Part shown: positions 16,057 through 23,852 of the stretch, one piece after another
Layout of the letters: each line of letters begins with the position of its first letter
How positions within the stretch are numbered: the stretch's first letter is position 1
Source of the DNA: an uncultured Bacilli bacterium
Lineage (GTDB): Bacteria > Bacillota_I > Bacilli_A > RF39 > UBA660
NCBI GenBank assembly: GCA_944358795.1
Contig: CALVRW010000038.1
Location: forward strand, 1 to 32,136
Length of the DNA: 32,136 nt
Direction of reading: 5' to 3'
The notes under the pieces: model-generated
What the model was told of the DNA's origin: nothing
The model's input: the letters and a program-made list of their open reading frames with translations, nothing else
Database searches by the model: none
Translations under genes and position numbers: made by a program

Positions 16057-16365
16057 TTATGAATTTTTCATATTTTTACATAATTGCTCACACGGTATAT
16101 TTTTTAAACTATTTTCTTTTTCTTTATAAATGTTAAATACTTGTTCTGAATTTCTTACTTGAAACTGATAACTCATATCATCAAGATTCATAGCAGTAGT
16201 AGAATTTACTAAATAAGTAGTATCTCCTAATCCAATTGCATATAATCCTTCTTTTAAATATAAAATTGGAATTTTAATACCACAATCTTCACATACTCCT
16301 ACTTTATCAAAAGCAGTTTCCTCTATTACTCTAATATTATGATGTTGACAAATATTTTTCTTCAT
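16057..16365 (-). CDS. Hypothetical small cysteine-containing protein
   Basis: This 102-residue protein is not recognised. Its N-terminal third carries C6-x-H8-H9 and C25-x2-C28 (VCEDCG), a spacing that could hold a zinc ion as a small zinc ribbon; two more cysteines lie at 92 and 96 (PCEQLC). The centre (LYLKEGLYAIGLGDTTYLV) looks like beta strands. GGGAGG is present ten bases before ATG, slightly long spacing. It is transcribed in the direction of the downstream hypothetical gene and lies after the yqeY terminator. Metal binding is inference from the motif only. Confidence 0.65.
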   Translation of the reverse strand: MKKNICQHHNIRVIEETAFDKVGVCEDCGIKIPILYLKEGLYAIGLGDTTYLVNSTTAMNLDDMSYQFQVRNSEQVFNIYKEKENSLKNIPCEQLCKNMKNS

Positions 16366-16413
16366 TGTATTTTATCCTCCCTTACATTACACATAACAAA
16401 ATAATAATATGCG

Positions 16414-16446
16414 AAAAAAAAGAAATTGTTCCTTTTTTACAATATC
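16414..16446 (-). terminator. Terminator of yqeY
   Basis: GATATTGT and ACAATTTC pair except for one U-U mismatch around a 9-nt loop, followed by eight T on the minus strand, just after the yqeY stop codon. Confidence 0.6.
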
Positions 16447-16450
16447 TTTT

Positions 16451-16894
16451 TTATAAATTATTTAATTTTTCACGAATTGTTTTATTTACAAATCCTAAAT
16501 CAGCTTTTCCTTTTACTTTTGGAGTAATTGCTCCCATTAATTTTCCCATATCTTTCATACTAGTTGGTTTTACTTCATCAAATACGGAATCAATGATTGC
16601 GATTACTTCTTCTTCACTCATTTGTTCTGGCATATAAACATTTAATAAATCAATTTCACTTTGTGTTTGATTAATTAAATCTTCTCTTCCACCTTTTTCA
16701 AATTCAGCAATCGATTCTTTTCTTGTTTTAATTTGTTTTGCAATAATAGTAATAATTTCATCATCTGTTAATTCTCTTTTTTTATTAATTTTTTCTAATT
16801 GAATAGCACCTTTTACCATACGAATCACAGATAATTTTTCTTTTTCTTTGTTTTTCATTGCATCTTTTAAATCATTTAATAATCTTTCTTTCAT
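16451..16894 (-). CDS. yqeY: YqeY/GatB-like domain protein
   Basis: The 147-residue protein is a typical YqeY: an N-terminal helical part with SVIRMVKGAIQ, TDDEIITIIAKQIKTRKESI and a C-terminal half with PEQMSEEEV, MGKLMGAITPKVKGKADLGFVNKTIREKL. YqeY resembles the tail domain of GatB, the amidotransferase subunit that recognises misacylated tRNA; its own function is not settled, though tRNA binding is assumed. It follows rpsU by 47 bases with a hairpin terminator between them, the rpsU-yqeY order being common in Firmicutes. AAGGAGGAACAT before ATG supports the start. Confidence 0.93.
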   Translation of the reverse strand: MKERLLNDLKDAMKNKEKEKLSVIRMVKGAIQLEKINKKRELTDDEIITIIAKQIKTRKESIAEFEKGGREDLINQTQSEIDLLNVYMPEQMSEEEVIAIIDSVFDEVKPTSMKDMGKLMGAITPKVKGKADLGFVNKTIREKLNNL

Positions 16895-16911
16895 ATGTTC
16901 CTCCTTAAGTC

Positions 16912-16937
16912 AAAAAGAGACTAACGATTAGCCTCTT
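16912..16937 (-). terminator. Terminator between rpsU and yqeY
   Basis: A 10-bp stem with one G-U pair (AAGAGGCTAA / TTAGTCTCTT, loop TCG) and a short T run follow rpsU by four bases. As yqeY has no clear promoter of its own, the hairpin may be a partial terminator. Confidence 0.8.
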
Positions 16938-16941
16938 TTCA

Positions 16942-17145
16942 TTAATTATAACGATTCTCCTTACGCGCTCTTTTACGACTATTTCTGATTGCTTCTTTTT
17001 TCGCTTTTCTTCTTTTTACTCCAGGTTTCATATAACCATCTAATCTATCGCGTACTTGTTTTTGGAGGCCATCTTTAGCGTTTCTTTGTTTCAACGTACG
17101 AAGTGCACCGTCAACGTTACCGTTTCTTACAACAACTGTAGCCAT
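16942..17145 (-). CDS. rpsU: 30S ribosomal protein S21
   Basis: S21 is a small basic protein of the 30S platform that helps translation initiation. From ATG 17145 the product is 67 residues: VVVRNGNVDGALRTLKQRN, then DGYMKPGVKRRKAKKEA and a basic tail. GGGAGGGATTATCTA before this ATG fixes the start; a longer frame exists upstream but has no such site and begins within the promoter. It is the first gene of rpsU-yqeY and has a consensus promoter. It lies just downstream of the bacteriocin operon on the same strand. Confidence 0.97.
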   Translation of the reverse strand: MATVVVRNGNVDGALRTLKQRNAKDGLQKQVRDRLDGYMKPGVKRRKAKKEAIRNSRKRARKENRYN

Positions 17146-17176
17146 TAGATAATCCCTCCCTTCTAAAACTACCGAT

Positions 17177-17205
17177 ATTATAACACGGATAGTAAGGGAT
17201 TTCAA
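17177..17205 (-). promoter_or_regulatory. Promoter of rpsU-yqeY
   Basis: TTGAAA (17205-17200), 17 bases, then TATAAT (17182-17177) with an extended TG (TGTTATAAT) on the minus strand: one of the strongest promoters in the window. Confidence 0.85.
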
Positions 17206-17231
17206 CCAAAAATTACGATATTAAAAATATT

Positions 17232-17375
17232 TTACATAGAAAAACTAAAGGAAAACAAAAATTGACGCAATAAAATACCAATTTCTATTCCAATTCGATA
17301 TATAAAATAAAAGAAAATTAGAAAAATACAGAAAAGAAGAAAATATAAAATTGTTTTTTTAATATGGACAAGCAT
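17232..17375 (-). CDS. Small hydrophobic membrane protein, candidate bacteriocin immunity protein
   Basis: This 47-residue frame, below usual length cutoffs, starts MLVHIKKTIL and has one strongly hydrophobic segment at about residues 9-26 (YFLLFCIFLIFFYFI), then IGIEIGILLRQF. Its ATG at 17375 lies inside the 3' end of the 54-residue bacteriocin precursor in another frame (17-base overlap), and AAAGGA stands five bases before it, so translation is plausible. A tiny membrane protein directly behind the precursor genes is where immunity proteins of class II bacteriocins usually sit; the role is inferred from position. It could also be a chance frame in AT-rich DNA, although it stays open over its full length with a good ribosome binding site. 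Confidence 0.5.
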   Translation of the reverse strand: MLVHIKKTILYFLLFCIFLIFFYFIYRIGIEIGILLRQFLFSFSFSM

Positions 17376-17523
17376 TGTTATCCTTTACTCTACGAATCGC
17401 ACTTCCTAAACTCCTACCAACGTCTAAAAAAATATCTAAAATTCTAACAAAGGAAGATACCAATGTTCCTGTAATATTAATTCCACCCCTAATATTTTGT
17501 AGTTGTTCTTTTTCTAATTTCAT
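17359..17523 (-). CDS. Double-glycine leader bacteriocin precursor, peptide 2
   Basis: A 54-residue peptide with the leader MKLEKEQLQNIRGG, which fits double-glycine leaders (L-x-x-E-x-L-x-x-I-x-G-G) cut by C39 peptidases after GG. The predicted 40-residue core starts INITGTLV, has an amphipathic middle (SSFVRILDIFLDVGRSLG) and ends AIRRVKDNNACPY with a single cysteine. The ATG overlaps the stop codon of peptide 1 in an ATGA, so both are made together, as in two-peptide class II bacteriocins. It resembles small Firmicute bacteriocin precursors ending in a GRSLG-AIRR-type segment, from memory and unverified. Function as a toxin, or alternatively as a signal peptide, is inferred. Confidence 0.8.
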   Translation of the reverse strand: MKLEKEQLQNIRGGINITGTLVSSFVRILDIFLDVGRSLGSAIRRVKDNNACPY

Positions 17524-17663
17524 TCTCGGCACTGATATGGTCTTAAAAAACCGTCGATAACACCTATGATAAAAACAATTCCAACAACGATAACAGATGC
17601 CGTACCAACGGATAAACCACCACCATAAATTGTTTTTAACTCGCAGTTTTCTATCTGATTCAT
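17520..17663 (-). CDS. Double-glycine leader bacteriocin precursor, peptide 1
   Basis: From ATG 17663 the peptide has 47 residues: leader MNQIENCELKTIYGG and a very hydrophobic 32-residue core (GLSVGTASVIVVGIVFIIG...RPYQCRE). The leader fits the C39 double-glycine type. The core could span a membrane and carries GxxxG-like spacings (GLSVG, GIVFIIG), a feature used for helix pairing in two-peptide bacteriocins. The ATG overlaps the stop codon of the accessory gene (ATGA), and the stop overlaps the start of peptide 2 in the same way. GGGTGG lies six bases upstream. A longer frame begins at 17720 but lies within the accessory gene and has no such site. Confidence 0.8.
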   Translation of the reverse strand: MNQIENCELKTIYGGGLSVGTASVIVVGIVFIIGVIDGFLRPYQCRE

Positions 17664-18088
17664 AAAAACCACCCTTTCATTTTTTTTAAGTATTCTTTCA
17701 TAATTGTCGTTTTTCCACAAGAAAAGCGTAAGGATATAAATTGATTTTCTGTTTGATATAGATTGGGCTGTAGGTGCAAAAAAAGTTCTACTTCACCACT
17801 TTCTAAAAATCTAGTATTGCGTATTTGATACCGATACTCTTTTTTTTCAATCCATACTTTTTGTTGATTCACTTGAGAAATAGTAACAGGATTCATATGA
17901 ATTACTACGACAATTTCATTTTCTATTTTCTTAGTAACACCAATTACGTGTTCTTGCTTTTGATATGGAATCATCATGATAATATACACAAACAATAATA
18001 AAATAAGTAAAAGAAACAAGTAACAAGTTGCTAGTCTTTCTTCTTTTTGATAGAAATAAAATTCATACTTTTCCTCTAACTGTAACAT
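17660..18088 (-). CDS. Short HlyD-like bacteriocin secretion accessory protein
   Basis: The 142-residue protein has a cytosolic N-terminus, one membrane segment at about residues 23-42 (LFLLLILLLFVYIIMMIP) and an outside part rich in beta strands (KIENEIVVVIHMNPVTISQ, EVELFLHLQPNLYQ). It ends LRFSCGKTTIMKEYLKKMKGW, like the last segment of LcnD/HlyD-type adaptors from bacteriocin exporters. Full adaptors are over 400 residues; here the coiled-coil and lipoyl-like parts are absent. It overlaps the exporter gene by 13 bases and peptide 1 by 4. The role as a miniature adaptor is inferred from position and topology; an immunity protein is the alternative. Confidence 0.55.
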   Translation of the reverse strand: MLQLEEKYEFYFYQKEERLATCYLFLLLILLLFVYIIMMIPYQKQEHVIGVTKKIENEIVVVIHMNPVTISQVNQQKVWIEKKEYRYQIRNTRFLESGEVELFLHLQPNLYQTENQFISLRFSCGKTTIMKEYLKKMKGWFL

Positions 18089-20160
18089 ACTTCTTTTAAT
18101 ACTCCATCTTTTAGTTCCAAAATACGGTCATATAAATAACGATTTTCCAAACGATTACGATGAGAAATTACAATCATCGTTTTACTAGAATACTTCCAAA
18201 ATAATAAACGCATGATTTGATATTCTGATTGCTCATCTAATTGATTCGTTGCTTCATCCAATAATAAAATTTGATATGAATTTAATAGCGCTCGAGCTAA
18301 AATAATTCTTTGTCTTTCACCACCCGAAAAATTACTACTATGATCATCTAACACAGTATGCATTCCTAACTGATACTTTTTTAAAATAGAAGTAATATCA
18401 CAAAGCTTTAGCACTTCTGAAACCATTTGTGGTGTGACAACACGATTCATTAAAATATTTTGATAAAGCGTACCAGAAAATAATACTCCTTTCTGTGGTA
18501 CATAAGTAATTGCTCGTTTTAAATCTTCTTTCCGTATATCACAGATATCTACCCCATCAAAATAAATCATATCTCTATGAACTTTTTCATATTTCATTAA
18601 TAACTTTAATAGTGTTGATTTCCCACTACCACTGGCACCTAATAATAAAATTTTTTCTCCTTTTTTAATCGATAAAGAAATTCCATTTAATAAGGCTTGT
18701 TCTTCTTGATAAGAAAAAGATAACTGATGAAAAGTAATATCCCCTTGAATGTTATATGGTAATAAAGAAACGTTTTCTTCTCTTAACAATAAATAAGAGA
18801 TTCGATCATAAGCATTCTTTGCATCTCCATAATAAATATATAACATCTGAAATTGCGAGATTGCCGATACAAGATAACTGCTTAATAATTGAAAAAATAA
18901 TAAATTTCCCATTGATAATGTACCTTCTATAATAAAAATACAACCAATGAGTAATTGTAATAAAACAACAACGTCACTAACAGTCGATTGTAATAATTGA
19001 TAGTTAGCCGTAAATAATTGATAATTTCTATCTTTTTTAAAATAAGAAAATAAAGTTTCTAAATATAAAGAATGCATCTTTTTCTCTATATGAATCCCTT
19101 GAATATTACTAAGGCCAGATAACAAATCAGATAAAACAGTTGTAATATTTGCCTTTTTCACTTTTACATTATAATTTTTATTTTGATAGGTTTGATAAGT
19201 AAAACGAAATAACAAGAAATAAAATAATAACAATATAAGTTCTATTTCAAACAGTTGAATATTTAAGTGATAGAGTATCATAAGGGAAAGAATAAACATT
19301 ACTAAGTCAAAGGAAAAAAATTGATAACAGATTCCTAAAAAATTCTGTAGCACTGGTAAGTCTTCAATTCTAGAAAGTAATTCACCTACAGTTCGATGTT
19401 GATAGTATTGTTGAGGTTGAGAAAGAAGTCGTTTTAAAACATTGGACGTTAAAAATAATTGTAGTTTGTGATAAAAATTTAAATATAATCTTGTTTTGAT
19501 ATATGTTGTAACATGAAGTAACAAATAAATACAAGCACCTGTAAAAAATAACATATAAAAAAATTGATACTCCATTCGATGCTCTACTGCATCAAACATC
19601 CATTTTGTAAGAAAACTAGAACAAAGAGAATAAAATCCTATCATAAGAGAAAAACAACATAAACGAATTGATTCTTTTTTAAACCGCTGGATAATGAAAT
19701 ATAAAAAAGTTAAAAAGGATGTATTGGTATCTAATTGTTCAATGGGATGAATCGGATAAAATAAAATTGCAATATTGGTCCACTCCTTTTGGAATGTTTT
19801 AAAAGATACTGTTTTAATTCCACAAGCAGGATCAGCAATGGTTAATGTTTCACGTAAAGAATTTATCTGGTAAACAACGACATAATGATAACGTTCTAGT
19901 TTAAGATGCGCAATAAAAGGAACATGTAACTGTTTCTTCTCATCTAATGTAGTTTTTATTCCCCAAGCATGAAAACCAAACTGCTTTGCTGCCTCTATTA
20001 AATCATAAGCACTTGTACCTTTATTTGTTGTATGTGTTAACTGTCGAATCCTTTCCATATTCGCATAACCACCATAATATTTTAAGAGCATGGAAAGACA
20101 AGCAACCCCACAGTCGGTTTCATCTTGCTGTTTTACAAATGGATATTTTTTTAGTCCCAT
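18076..20160 (-). CDS. Peptidase-containing ABC transporter for double-glycine peptides
   Basis: This 694-residue exporter cuts the leader off double-glycine peptides and exports the core with ATP. Residues 1-135 form a C39 cysteine peptidase with Gln11, Cys17 (DETDCGVAC), His92 (RYHYVVVY) and Asp110 (IADPACG). A six-helix membrane domain follows at about 160-440. The ATPase domain has Walker A GASGSGKST (508-516), signature FSGGERQR (from 611), Walker B ILLLDEAT with Asp635/Glu636, and the switch His667. All catalytic residues are present, so it should be active. AGGGGGTGAAGAAGT precedes the ATG. The downstream genes overlap one another to the end of the locus. The substrates are most likely the two GG peptides encoded in the same operon. 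Confidence 0.94.
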   Translation of the reverse strand: MGLKKYPFVKQQDETDCGVACLSMLLKYYGGYANMERIRQLTHTTNKGTSAYDLIEAAKQFGFHAWGIKTTLDEKKQLHVPFIAHLKLERYHYVVVYQINSLRETLTIADPACGIKTVSFKTFQKEWTNIAILFYPIHPIEQLDTNTSFLTFLYFIIQRFKKESIRLCCFSLMIGFYSLCSSFLTKWMFDAVEHRMEYQFFYMLFFTGACIYLLLHVTTYIKTRLYLNFYHKLQLFLTSNVLKRLLSQPQQYYQHRTVGELLSRIEDLPVLQNFLGICYQFFSFDLVMFILSLMILYHLNIQLFEIELILLLFYFLLFRFTYQTYQNKNYNVKVKKANITTVLSDLLSGLSNIQGIHIEKKMHSLYLETLFSYFKKDRNYQLFTANYQLLQSTVSDVVVLLQLLIGCIFIIEGTLSMGNLLFFQLLSSYLVSAISQFQMLYIYYGDAKNAYDRISYLLLREENVSLLPYNIQGDITFHQLSFSYQEEQALLNGISLSIKKGEKILLLGASGSGKSTLLKLLMKYEKVHRDMIYFDGVDICDIRKEDLKRAITYVPQKGVLFSGTLYQNILMNRVVTPQMVSEVLKLCDITSILKKYQLGMHTVLDDHSSNFSGGERQRIILARALLNSYQILLLDEATNQLDEQSEYQIMRLLFWKYSSKTMIVISHRNRLENRYLYDRILELKDGVLKEVCYS

Positions 20161-20212
20161 ACTTCTTCACCCCCTCACCTATATCATTCGATAAAACTTT
20201 TTAAACTCCTTC

Positions 20213-20241
20213 AAAAAAAAGAAATAATTTTACTTATTTCT
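20213..20241 (-). terminator. Terminator of rsmD
   Basis: AGAAATAA / TTATTTCT stem (8 bp, 6-nt loop) followed by eight T on the minus strand; the rsmD stop codon lies in the first arm. It separates rsmD from the bacteriocin operon. Confidence 0.8.
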
Positions 20242-20776
20242 TCTGATATACTTTCACATACTTATTTCCATATTTCTTTTCTTTGATACAAGTAAGAATT
20301 TCTGAGGCGATTTCTTCTTCATCAAATTCACATACTACAATCGCTTCTTCTTTTAATAAATCATAATTTACTAATATTTCTAATATGTTATTAATAAACT
20401 GTTTTTTATAAGGTGGATCTAATAATACAAGATTAAATTGAATGTGTTGTTGTTTTAATTCTTGTAATGCTCTCTGATAATCCATCTGCATCAAATGATA
20501 TGATTCAGTCGCATGAAGTTTCTTTAAATTATTTTGAATTGTTGTAATCGCAATCTTATTATGGTCAACAAAATAAACTTCTTTACTACCATTACTCATG
20601 GCTTCAATCCCTAAATTTCCACTACCAGCAAATAAGTCTAATACAATCGCATCTTTTACATAAGATTGAATCATCGCAAACATCGATTCTTTGACTCGAT
20701 CCATTGTTGGTCTTGTCCCATCAATATCATATCCATCTAATTTTATTCCCCGATATTTTCCACTAATTACACACAA
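20234..20776 (-). CDS. rsmD: 16S rRNA (guanine(966)-N(2))-methyltransferase RsmD
   Basis: RsmD methylates G966 of 16S rRNA in the 30S subunit using S-adenosylmethionine. Visible are the N-terminal VISGKYRG block, the SAM-binding DLFAGSGNLGIEA and the catalytic motif LLDPPY. I place the start at a TTG codon (20776), because AGGAGG lies nine bases upstream and the protein then begins xCVISGKYRG as family members begin MRVISG; a longer frame to 20818 contains the ribosome binding site itself. It follows ylbD and ylbE, as ylbH does in Bacillus, which supports the assignment. coaD, the usual next gene, is absent here; the bacteriocin operon follows instead. Confidence 0.93.
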   Translation of the reverse strand: MCVISGKYRGIKLDGYDIDGTRPTMDRVKESMFAMIQSYVKDAIVLDLFAGSGNLGIEAMSNGSKEVYFVDHNKIAITTIQNNLKKLHATESYHLMQMDYQRALQELKQQHIQFNLVLLDPPYKKQFINNILEILVNYDLLKEEAIVVCEFDEEEIASEILTCIKEKKYGNKYVKVYQKK

Positions 20777-20860
20777 AAAAAACAACCTCCTATGTATAAT
20801 TTTTTTTATTATGTCCAATATAGTAATGTAACAAATAAGTTACAAAATATACTCCCCTTC

Positions 20861-20889
20861 AAATCCTATTTTTTAAATAGGATTTTTTT
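20861..20889 (+). terminator. Terminator-type hairpin oriented to the plus strand, between rsmD and ylbE
   Basis: AAATCCTATTT and AAATAGGATTT form a perfect 11-bp stem with a TTT loop; the T run (to 20889) is on the plus strand. No plus-strand gene lies before it; on the minus strand only TTTG follows. It could stop antisense transcripts or act weakly for ylbDE. Confidence 0.55.
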
Positions 20890-20909
20890 CTATGTTTATT
20901 GTAACATAA

Positions 20910-21131
20910 TTATTTTAAATTAGACATTAAAGATTGCATAATTTCAAATGTTTCTAACATTTTTGTAAAGCGATCACTTGGTCTAAGTTGGTAAGCATCC
21001 TTTACTTCTTCTACAAATGTTTGAAAAGAACTGGGATCTCGATTTAACATTTTATACCAATAAGAATGTTCTTTTAAGTATTGTTGGTAATAAGGGTTAT
21101 TTTTAATCTTGAATTGTAAATCAATCGTCAT
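20910..21131 (-). CDS. ylbE: YlbE-like protein
   Basis: This 73-residue protein matches the YlbE family of Bacilli in its HSYWYKMLNRDPSSFQTF segment (consensus around H-P-x-W-Y-R-x-L-x-R-x-P, from memory) and in size. The function of the family is unknown. Its start codon shares one base with the stop codon of ylbD (TAATG), so translation is coupled. The order ylbD-ylbE followed by rsmD (ylbH) is the Bacillus order with ylbF and ylbG missing. No catalytic or binding motif is visible, and the protein appears soluble and helical. Confidence 0.75.
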   Translation of the reverse strand: MTIDLQFKIKNNPYYQQYLKEHSYWYKMLNRDPSSFQTFVEEVKDAYQLRPSDRFTKMLETFEIMQSLMSNLK

Positions 21132-21502
21132 TAATCTTCAAAATGTTTATAAATCGGTCTAGGTTTATAAGTTTCTTTCTTTGGTTCATCTTTATTACCA
21201 AAATCTTGTAATACGCCTAATACTCTTTGAATACTACTAACACTATTTTGAATACTATCTAAATCAATTTGTTTCACAAAATTAACGATTTCGGGAAGTC
21301 CAATACCTGCACTTGCTGCGGCAACTGTTTTCTCTGTTCTATCTTCTTTCTTATTTAAGTAATCTTTCCAAACTGTATCATCAGTACCATATAAATCATA
21401 CATTTCATAAAACTTTTGCCAGTCCATTTGGCCTGTTCGTACATATTTAACAAGTTGTGGATTTTCTTTTACAAACTTTTTAAATGCTTCCTTATTTGCC
21501 AT
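21131..21502 (-). CDS. ylbD: YlbD-like protein (putative spore coat protein family)
   Basis: The 123-residue protein resembles YlbD of Bacillus: FKKFVKENPQLVKYVRTGQ near the N-terminus, WQKFYEMYDLYGTDD and a C-terminal end PRPIYKHFED. YlbD is listed as a putative coat protein in spore formers (family knowledge), and the sporulation genes nearby fit that, but direct evidence is lacking. The start at 21502 is chosen because AGGTGG lies five bases upstream; an ATG three codons earlier overlaps this site. A glycine/alanine-rich stretch (AAASAGIGLPEIV) and a Gln/Ser/Val helix follow in the middle. It is coupled to ylbE. Confidence 0.75.
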   Translation of the reverse strand: MANKEAFKKFVKENPQLVKYVRTGQMDWQKFYEMYDLYGTDDTVWKDYLNKKEDRTEKTVAAASAGIGLPEIVNFVKQIDLDSIQNSVSSIQRVLGVLQDFGNKDEPKKETYKPRPIYKHFED

Positions 21503-21548
21503 TATAACCACCTAATACAGTATATGCACAAATCATTATTTATACACA

Positions 21549-21575
21549 AAAAGAAAGTAACAATTACTTTCTTTT
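21549..21575 (-). terminator. Terminator of lepA
   Basis: A perfect 12-bp stem (AAAAGAAAGTAA / TTACTTTCTTTT, loop TTG) with a terminal T run on the minus strand, about 50 bases after the lepA stop codon. Confidence 0.9.
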
Positions 21576-21626
21576 CCAATCAGTTAATTTTTTTCTTGTT
21601 TTGCCGTACTTGTTTATCACTTAATA

Positions 21627-23426
21627 TTAATCTTCTTCCATACTAAGTACAGCTAAGAAGGCTTCTTGTGGTACTTCAACACTTCCTACCATCTTCATTC
21701 GTTTTTTACCTTCTTTTTGTTTTTCTAATAACTTACGTTTACGAGTAATATCTCCACCGTAACATTTTGCTAAAACGTTTTTACGTAATGCTTTAATATC
21801 CGTTCTCGCAACAACTTTATTTCCAATACTAGCTTGAATTGGTACTTCAAATTGTTGTCTTGGGATTAATTTCTTTAAACTTTCTACAATTGCTTTTCCA
21901 CGTTTATAAGCAAAATCTTTATGAACAATAATACTTAAGGCATCTACTACTTCTCCATTTAATAAAATATCCATTTTTACTAAATTACTACTTTTATATC
22001 CAATTAATTCATAGTCAAAAGAAGCATATCCTTTCGTTGAAGATTTCAATTTATCAAAGAAATCATAGACAATTTCTGAAAGAGGAATTTCATAGTGAAT
22101 ATTCACTCTTGTTTCATCAAGATATTCCATTGATACATAATTTCCTCGTTTATTTTGACACAATTCCATAACAGGTCCAATATAATTACTTGGTACAAAA
22201 ATATTGGTACGAATATATGGTTCTTTGATATCTGCTATTTTCTGACAATCAGGCATCTTTACAGGACTATCTACCATTATGACACTTTTATCTGTTAGCG
22301 TTACCTCATATACTACCGATGGACTTGTTGCAATTAATCCAATACCAAATTCTCTTTCAATTCTCTCTTCGATAATTTCCATATGTAATAATCCTAAGAA
22401 TCCTGAACGGAAACCAAATCCTAAAGCATTTGATGTTTCTGGTGTAAATTCTAACGAAGCATCATTCAATTTCAATTTTTCAAGAGCTTCTCTTAGTTCT
22501 GGATAACGATTTGTTTCGATTGGATAAAGTCCACAAAAGACCATTGGTTTCATCGGTTTATAACCTGGCAATGCTTCTTTTGCTTCTTCTTTTACTAATG
22601 TAATCGTATCCCCTACTTTTACATCAGATATACTTTTAATACTTGCAGATAAAAATCCTACTTCTCCCGTTACCAATTCCTTTTTTAATACTTCTTTTGG
22701 ATTATGAATTCCTAATTCTACTACATCATAAGTTGCACCTGTTGCCATCATTTTAATTTTATCTCCAACATGAAGTGTTCCATTTACTAAACGAATTAAT
22801 GCGACAACACCTCGATATGGATCATAGTAACTATCAAAAATTAAAGCCTGCAATGGTTCTTTCTGATTTCCTTTTGGTGCTGGAACTTTTTCAATTACTG
22901 CTTCTACCAGTTCTTTCACACCAATTCCATTTTTCGCACTTGTTAAAATGATTTCATCTTCTTCAAATCCTAACGTATCCATTAACTCTTTTTTTACTTT
23001 TTCTGGATCGGCATTTGGTAAATCAATTTTATTAATAACAGGAATAATCTTTAAATCATGTTCTAGTGCTAAATAAAGATTTGCTAATGTCTGTGCTTCA
23101 ATTCCTTGAGCAGCATCTACTACTAATATGGCTCCTTCACAAGCAGCTAAACTTCTACTTACTTCATATGTAAAATCAACATGACCTGGAGTATCAATTA
23201 AATGTAACATATAGTCTTCATTTTTATAATGATACTTTAATTGAACAGCATTTAATTTAATTGTAATTCCACGTTCTCTTTCAATATCCATATTATCAAG
23301 TAATTGATCTTGTTTTTCTCGTTCCGTAATAGCACCCGTTACTTCTAAAATACGGTCAGCAAGGGTACTTTTTCCATGATCAATATGTGCAATAATAGAA
23401 AAATTTCTAATGTTTTCTTGTTTCAT
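21627..23426 (-). CDS. lepA: Elongation factor 4 (LepA)
   Basis: LepA is a ribosome-dependent GTPase, proposed to back-translocate ribosomes and to aid 30S maturation. The GTPase motifs are complete: AHIDHGKST (G1), ERGITIK (G2), DTPGH (G3), NKIDLP (G4), followed by the EF-G-like domains and the LepA-specific C-terminal domain ([40 protein letters not shown]). The start at 23426 is supported by AGGTGATGTGG upstream; three further in-frame codons before it lie over this site. It has its own extended -10 promoter and follows gpr-spoIIP-yqxA as in Bacillus. Confidence 0.97.
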   Translation of the reverse strand: MKQENIRNFSIIAHIDHGKSTLADRILEVTGAITEREKQDQLLDNMDIERERGITIKLNAVQLKYHYKNEDYMLHLIDTPGHVDFTYEVSRSLAACEGAILVVDAAQGIEAQTLANLYLALEHDLKIIPVINKIDLPNADPEKVKKELMDTLGFEEDEIILTSAKNGIGVKELVEAVIEKVPAPKGNQKEPLQALIFDSYYDPYRGVVALIRLVNGTLHVGDKIKMMATGATYDVVELGIHNPKEVLKKELVTGEVGFLSASIKSISDVKVGDTITLVKEEAKEALPGYKPMKPMVFCGLYPIETNRYPELREALEKLKLNDASLEFTPETSNALGFGFRSGFLGLLHMEIIEERIEREFGIGLIATSPSVVYEVTLTDKSVIMVDSPVKMPDCQKIADIKEPYIRTNIFVPSNYIGPVMELCQNKRGNYVSMEYLDETRVNIHYEIPLSEIVYDFFDKLKSSTKGYASFDYELIGYKSSNLVKMDILLNGEVVDALSIIVHKDFAYKRGKAIVESLKKLIPRQQFEVPIQASIGNKVVARTDIKALRKNVLAKCYGGDITRKRKLLEKQKEGKKRMKMVGSVEVPQEAFLAVLSMEED

Positions 23427-23445
23427 CCACATCACCTACTTCATT

Positions 23446-23454
23446 ATTATAACA
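23446..23454 (-). promoter_or_regulatory. Extended -10 promoter of lepA
   Basis: TGTTATAAT on the minus strand about 20 bases before the lepA start. No good -35 is visible. Confidence 0.6.
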
Positions 23455-23486
23455 AACTTATTTCTATTTACCTAGATTTTCATAAC

Positions 23487-23509
23487 AAAAGAAGAGAATT
23501 TCTCTTCTT
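23487..23509 (-). terminator. Terminator of the spoIIP-yqxA unit
   Basis: A 9-bp stem (AAGAAGAGA / TCTCTTCTT, 3-nt loop) followed by a short TTTTGTT tract; the yqxA-like stop codon overlaps the stem. Confidence 0.75.
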
Positions 23510-23852
23510 ATTCTGCCATTAACTTATTTAAAGCTCCAAACGTTCCTTCTATTCCCATTGTTACATACTTACCAATTGTTTCTGACATTGAGTAACCCAA
23601 ATCAGATACTTTATTACTATAATCTTTATTAGAATTTTCTAAATAATCATTAATATCAACTTTTTTTCCTGCTGCTACATCTGCTTCAAACTTTTTTATT
23701 TGTTCACTTGTAAAAGAAGCTTTCTTCTGTTGCTCATATTCATAATATCCTGTTGCTTGAGATGTATAAAGTGTTAAAAAGGTAATGAGTAAAACGGTAA
23801 AACAAAAACGAAAAATCTTTTTATATATTTTTACCTTATCTTCTCGTTTCAA
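23508..23852 (-). CDS. yqxA: YqxA-like small membrane protein
   Basis: The 114-residue protein has one N-terminal membrane anchor (about residues 14-31, CFTVLLITFLTLYTSQ) and a charged outer part ending SETIGKYVTMGIEGTFGALN. In Bacillus, yqxA (about 110 residues, DUF3679, one N-terminal anchor) stands between spoIIP and lepA; size, topology and position all agree, though sequence similarity is limited to what I recall. The start is TTG at 23852, with GGAGGGG five bases upstream, and overlaps the spoIIP stop codon (TTGA). Function unknown; coupling to spoIIP points to sporulation. Confidence 0.65.
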   Translation of the reverse strand: MKREDKVKIYKKIFRFCFTVLLITFLTLYTSQATGYYEYEQQKKASFTSEQIKKFEADVAAGKKVDINDYLENSNKDYSNKVSDLGYSMSETIGKYVTMGIEGTFGALNKLMAE

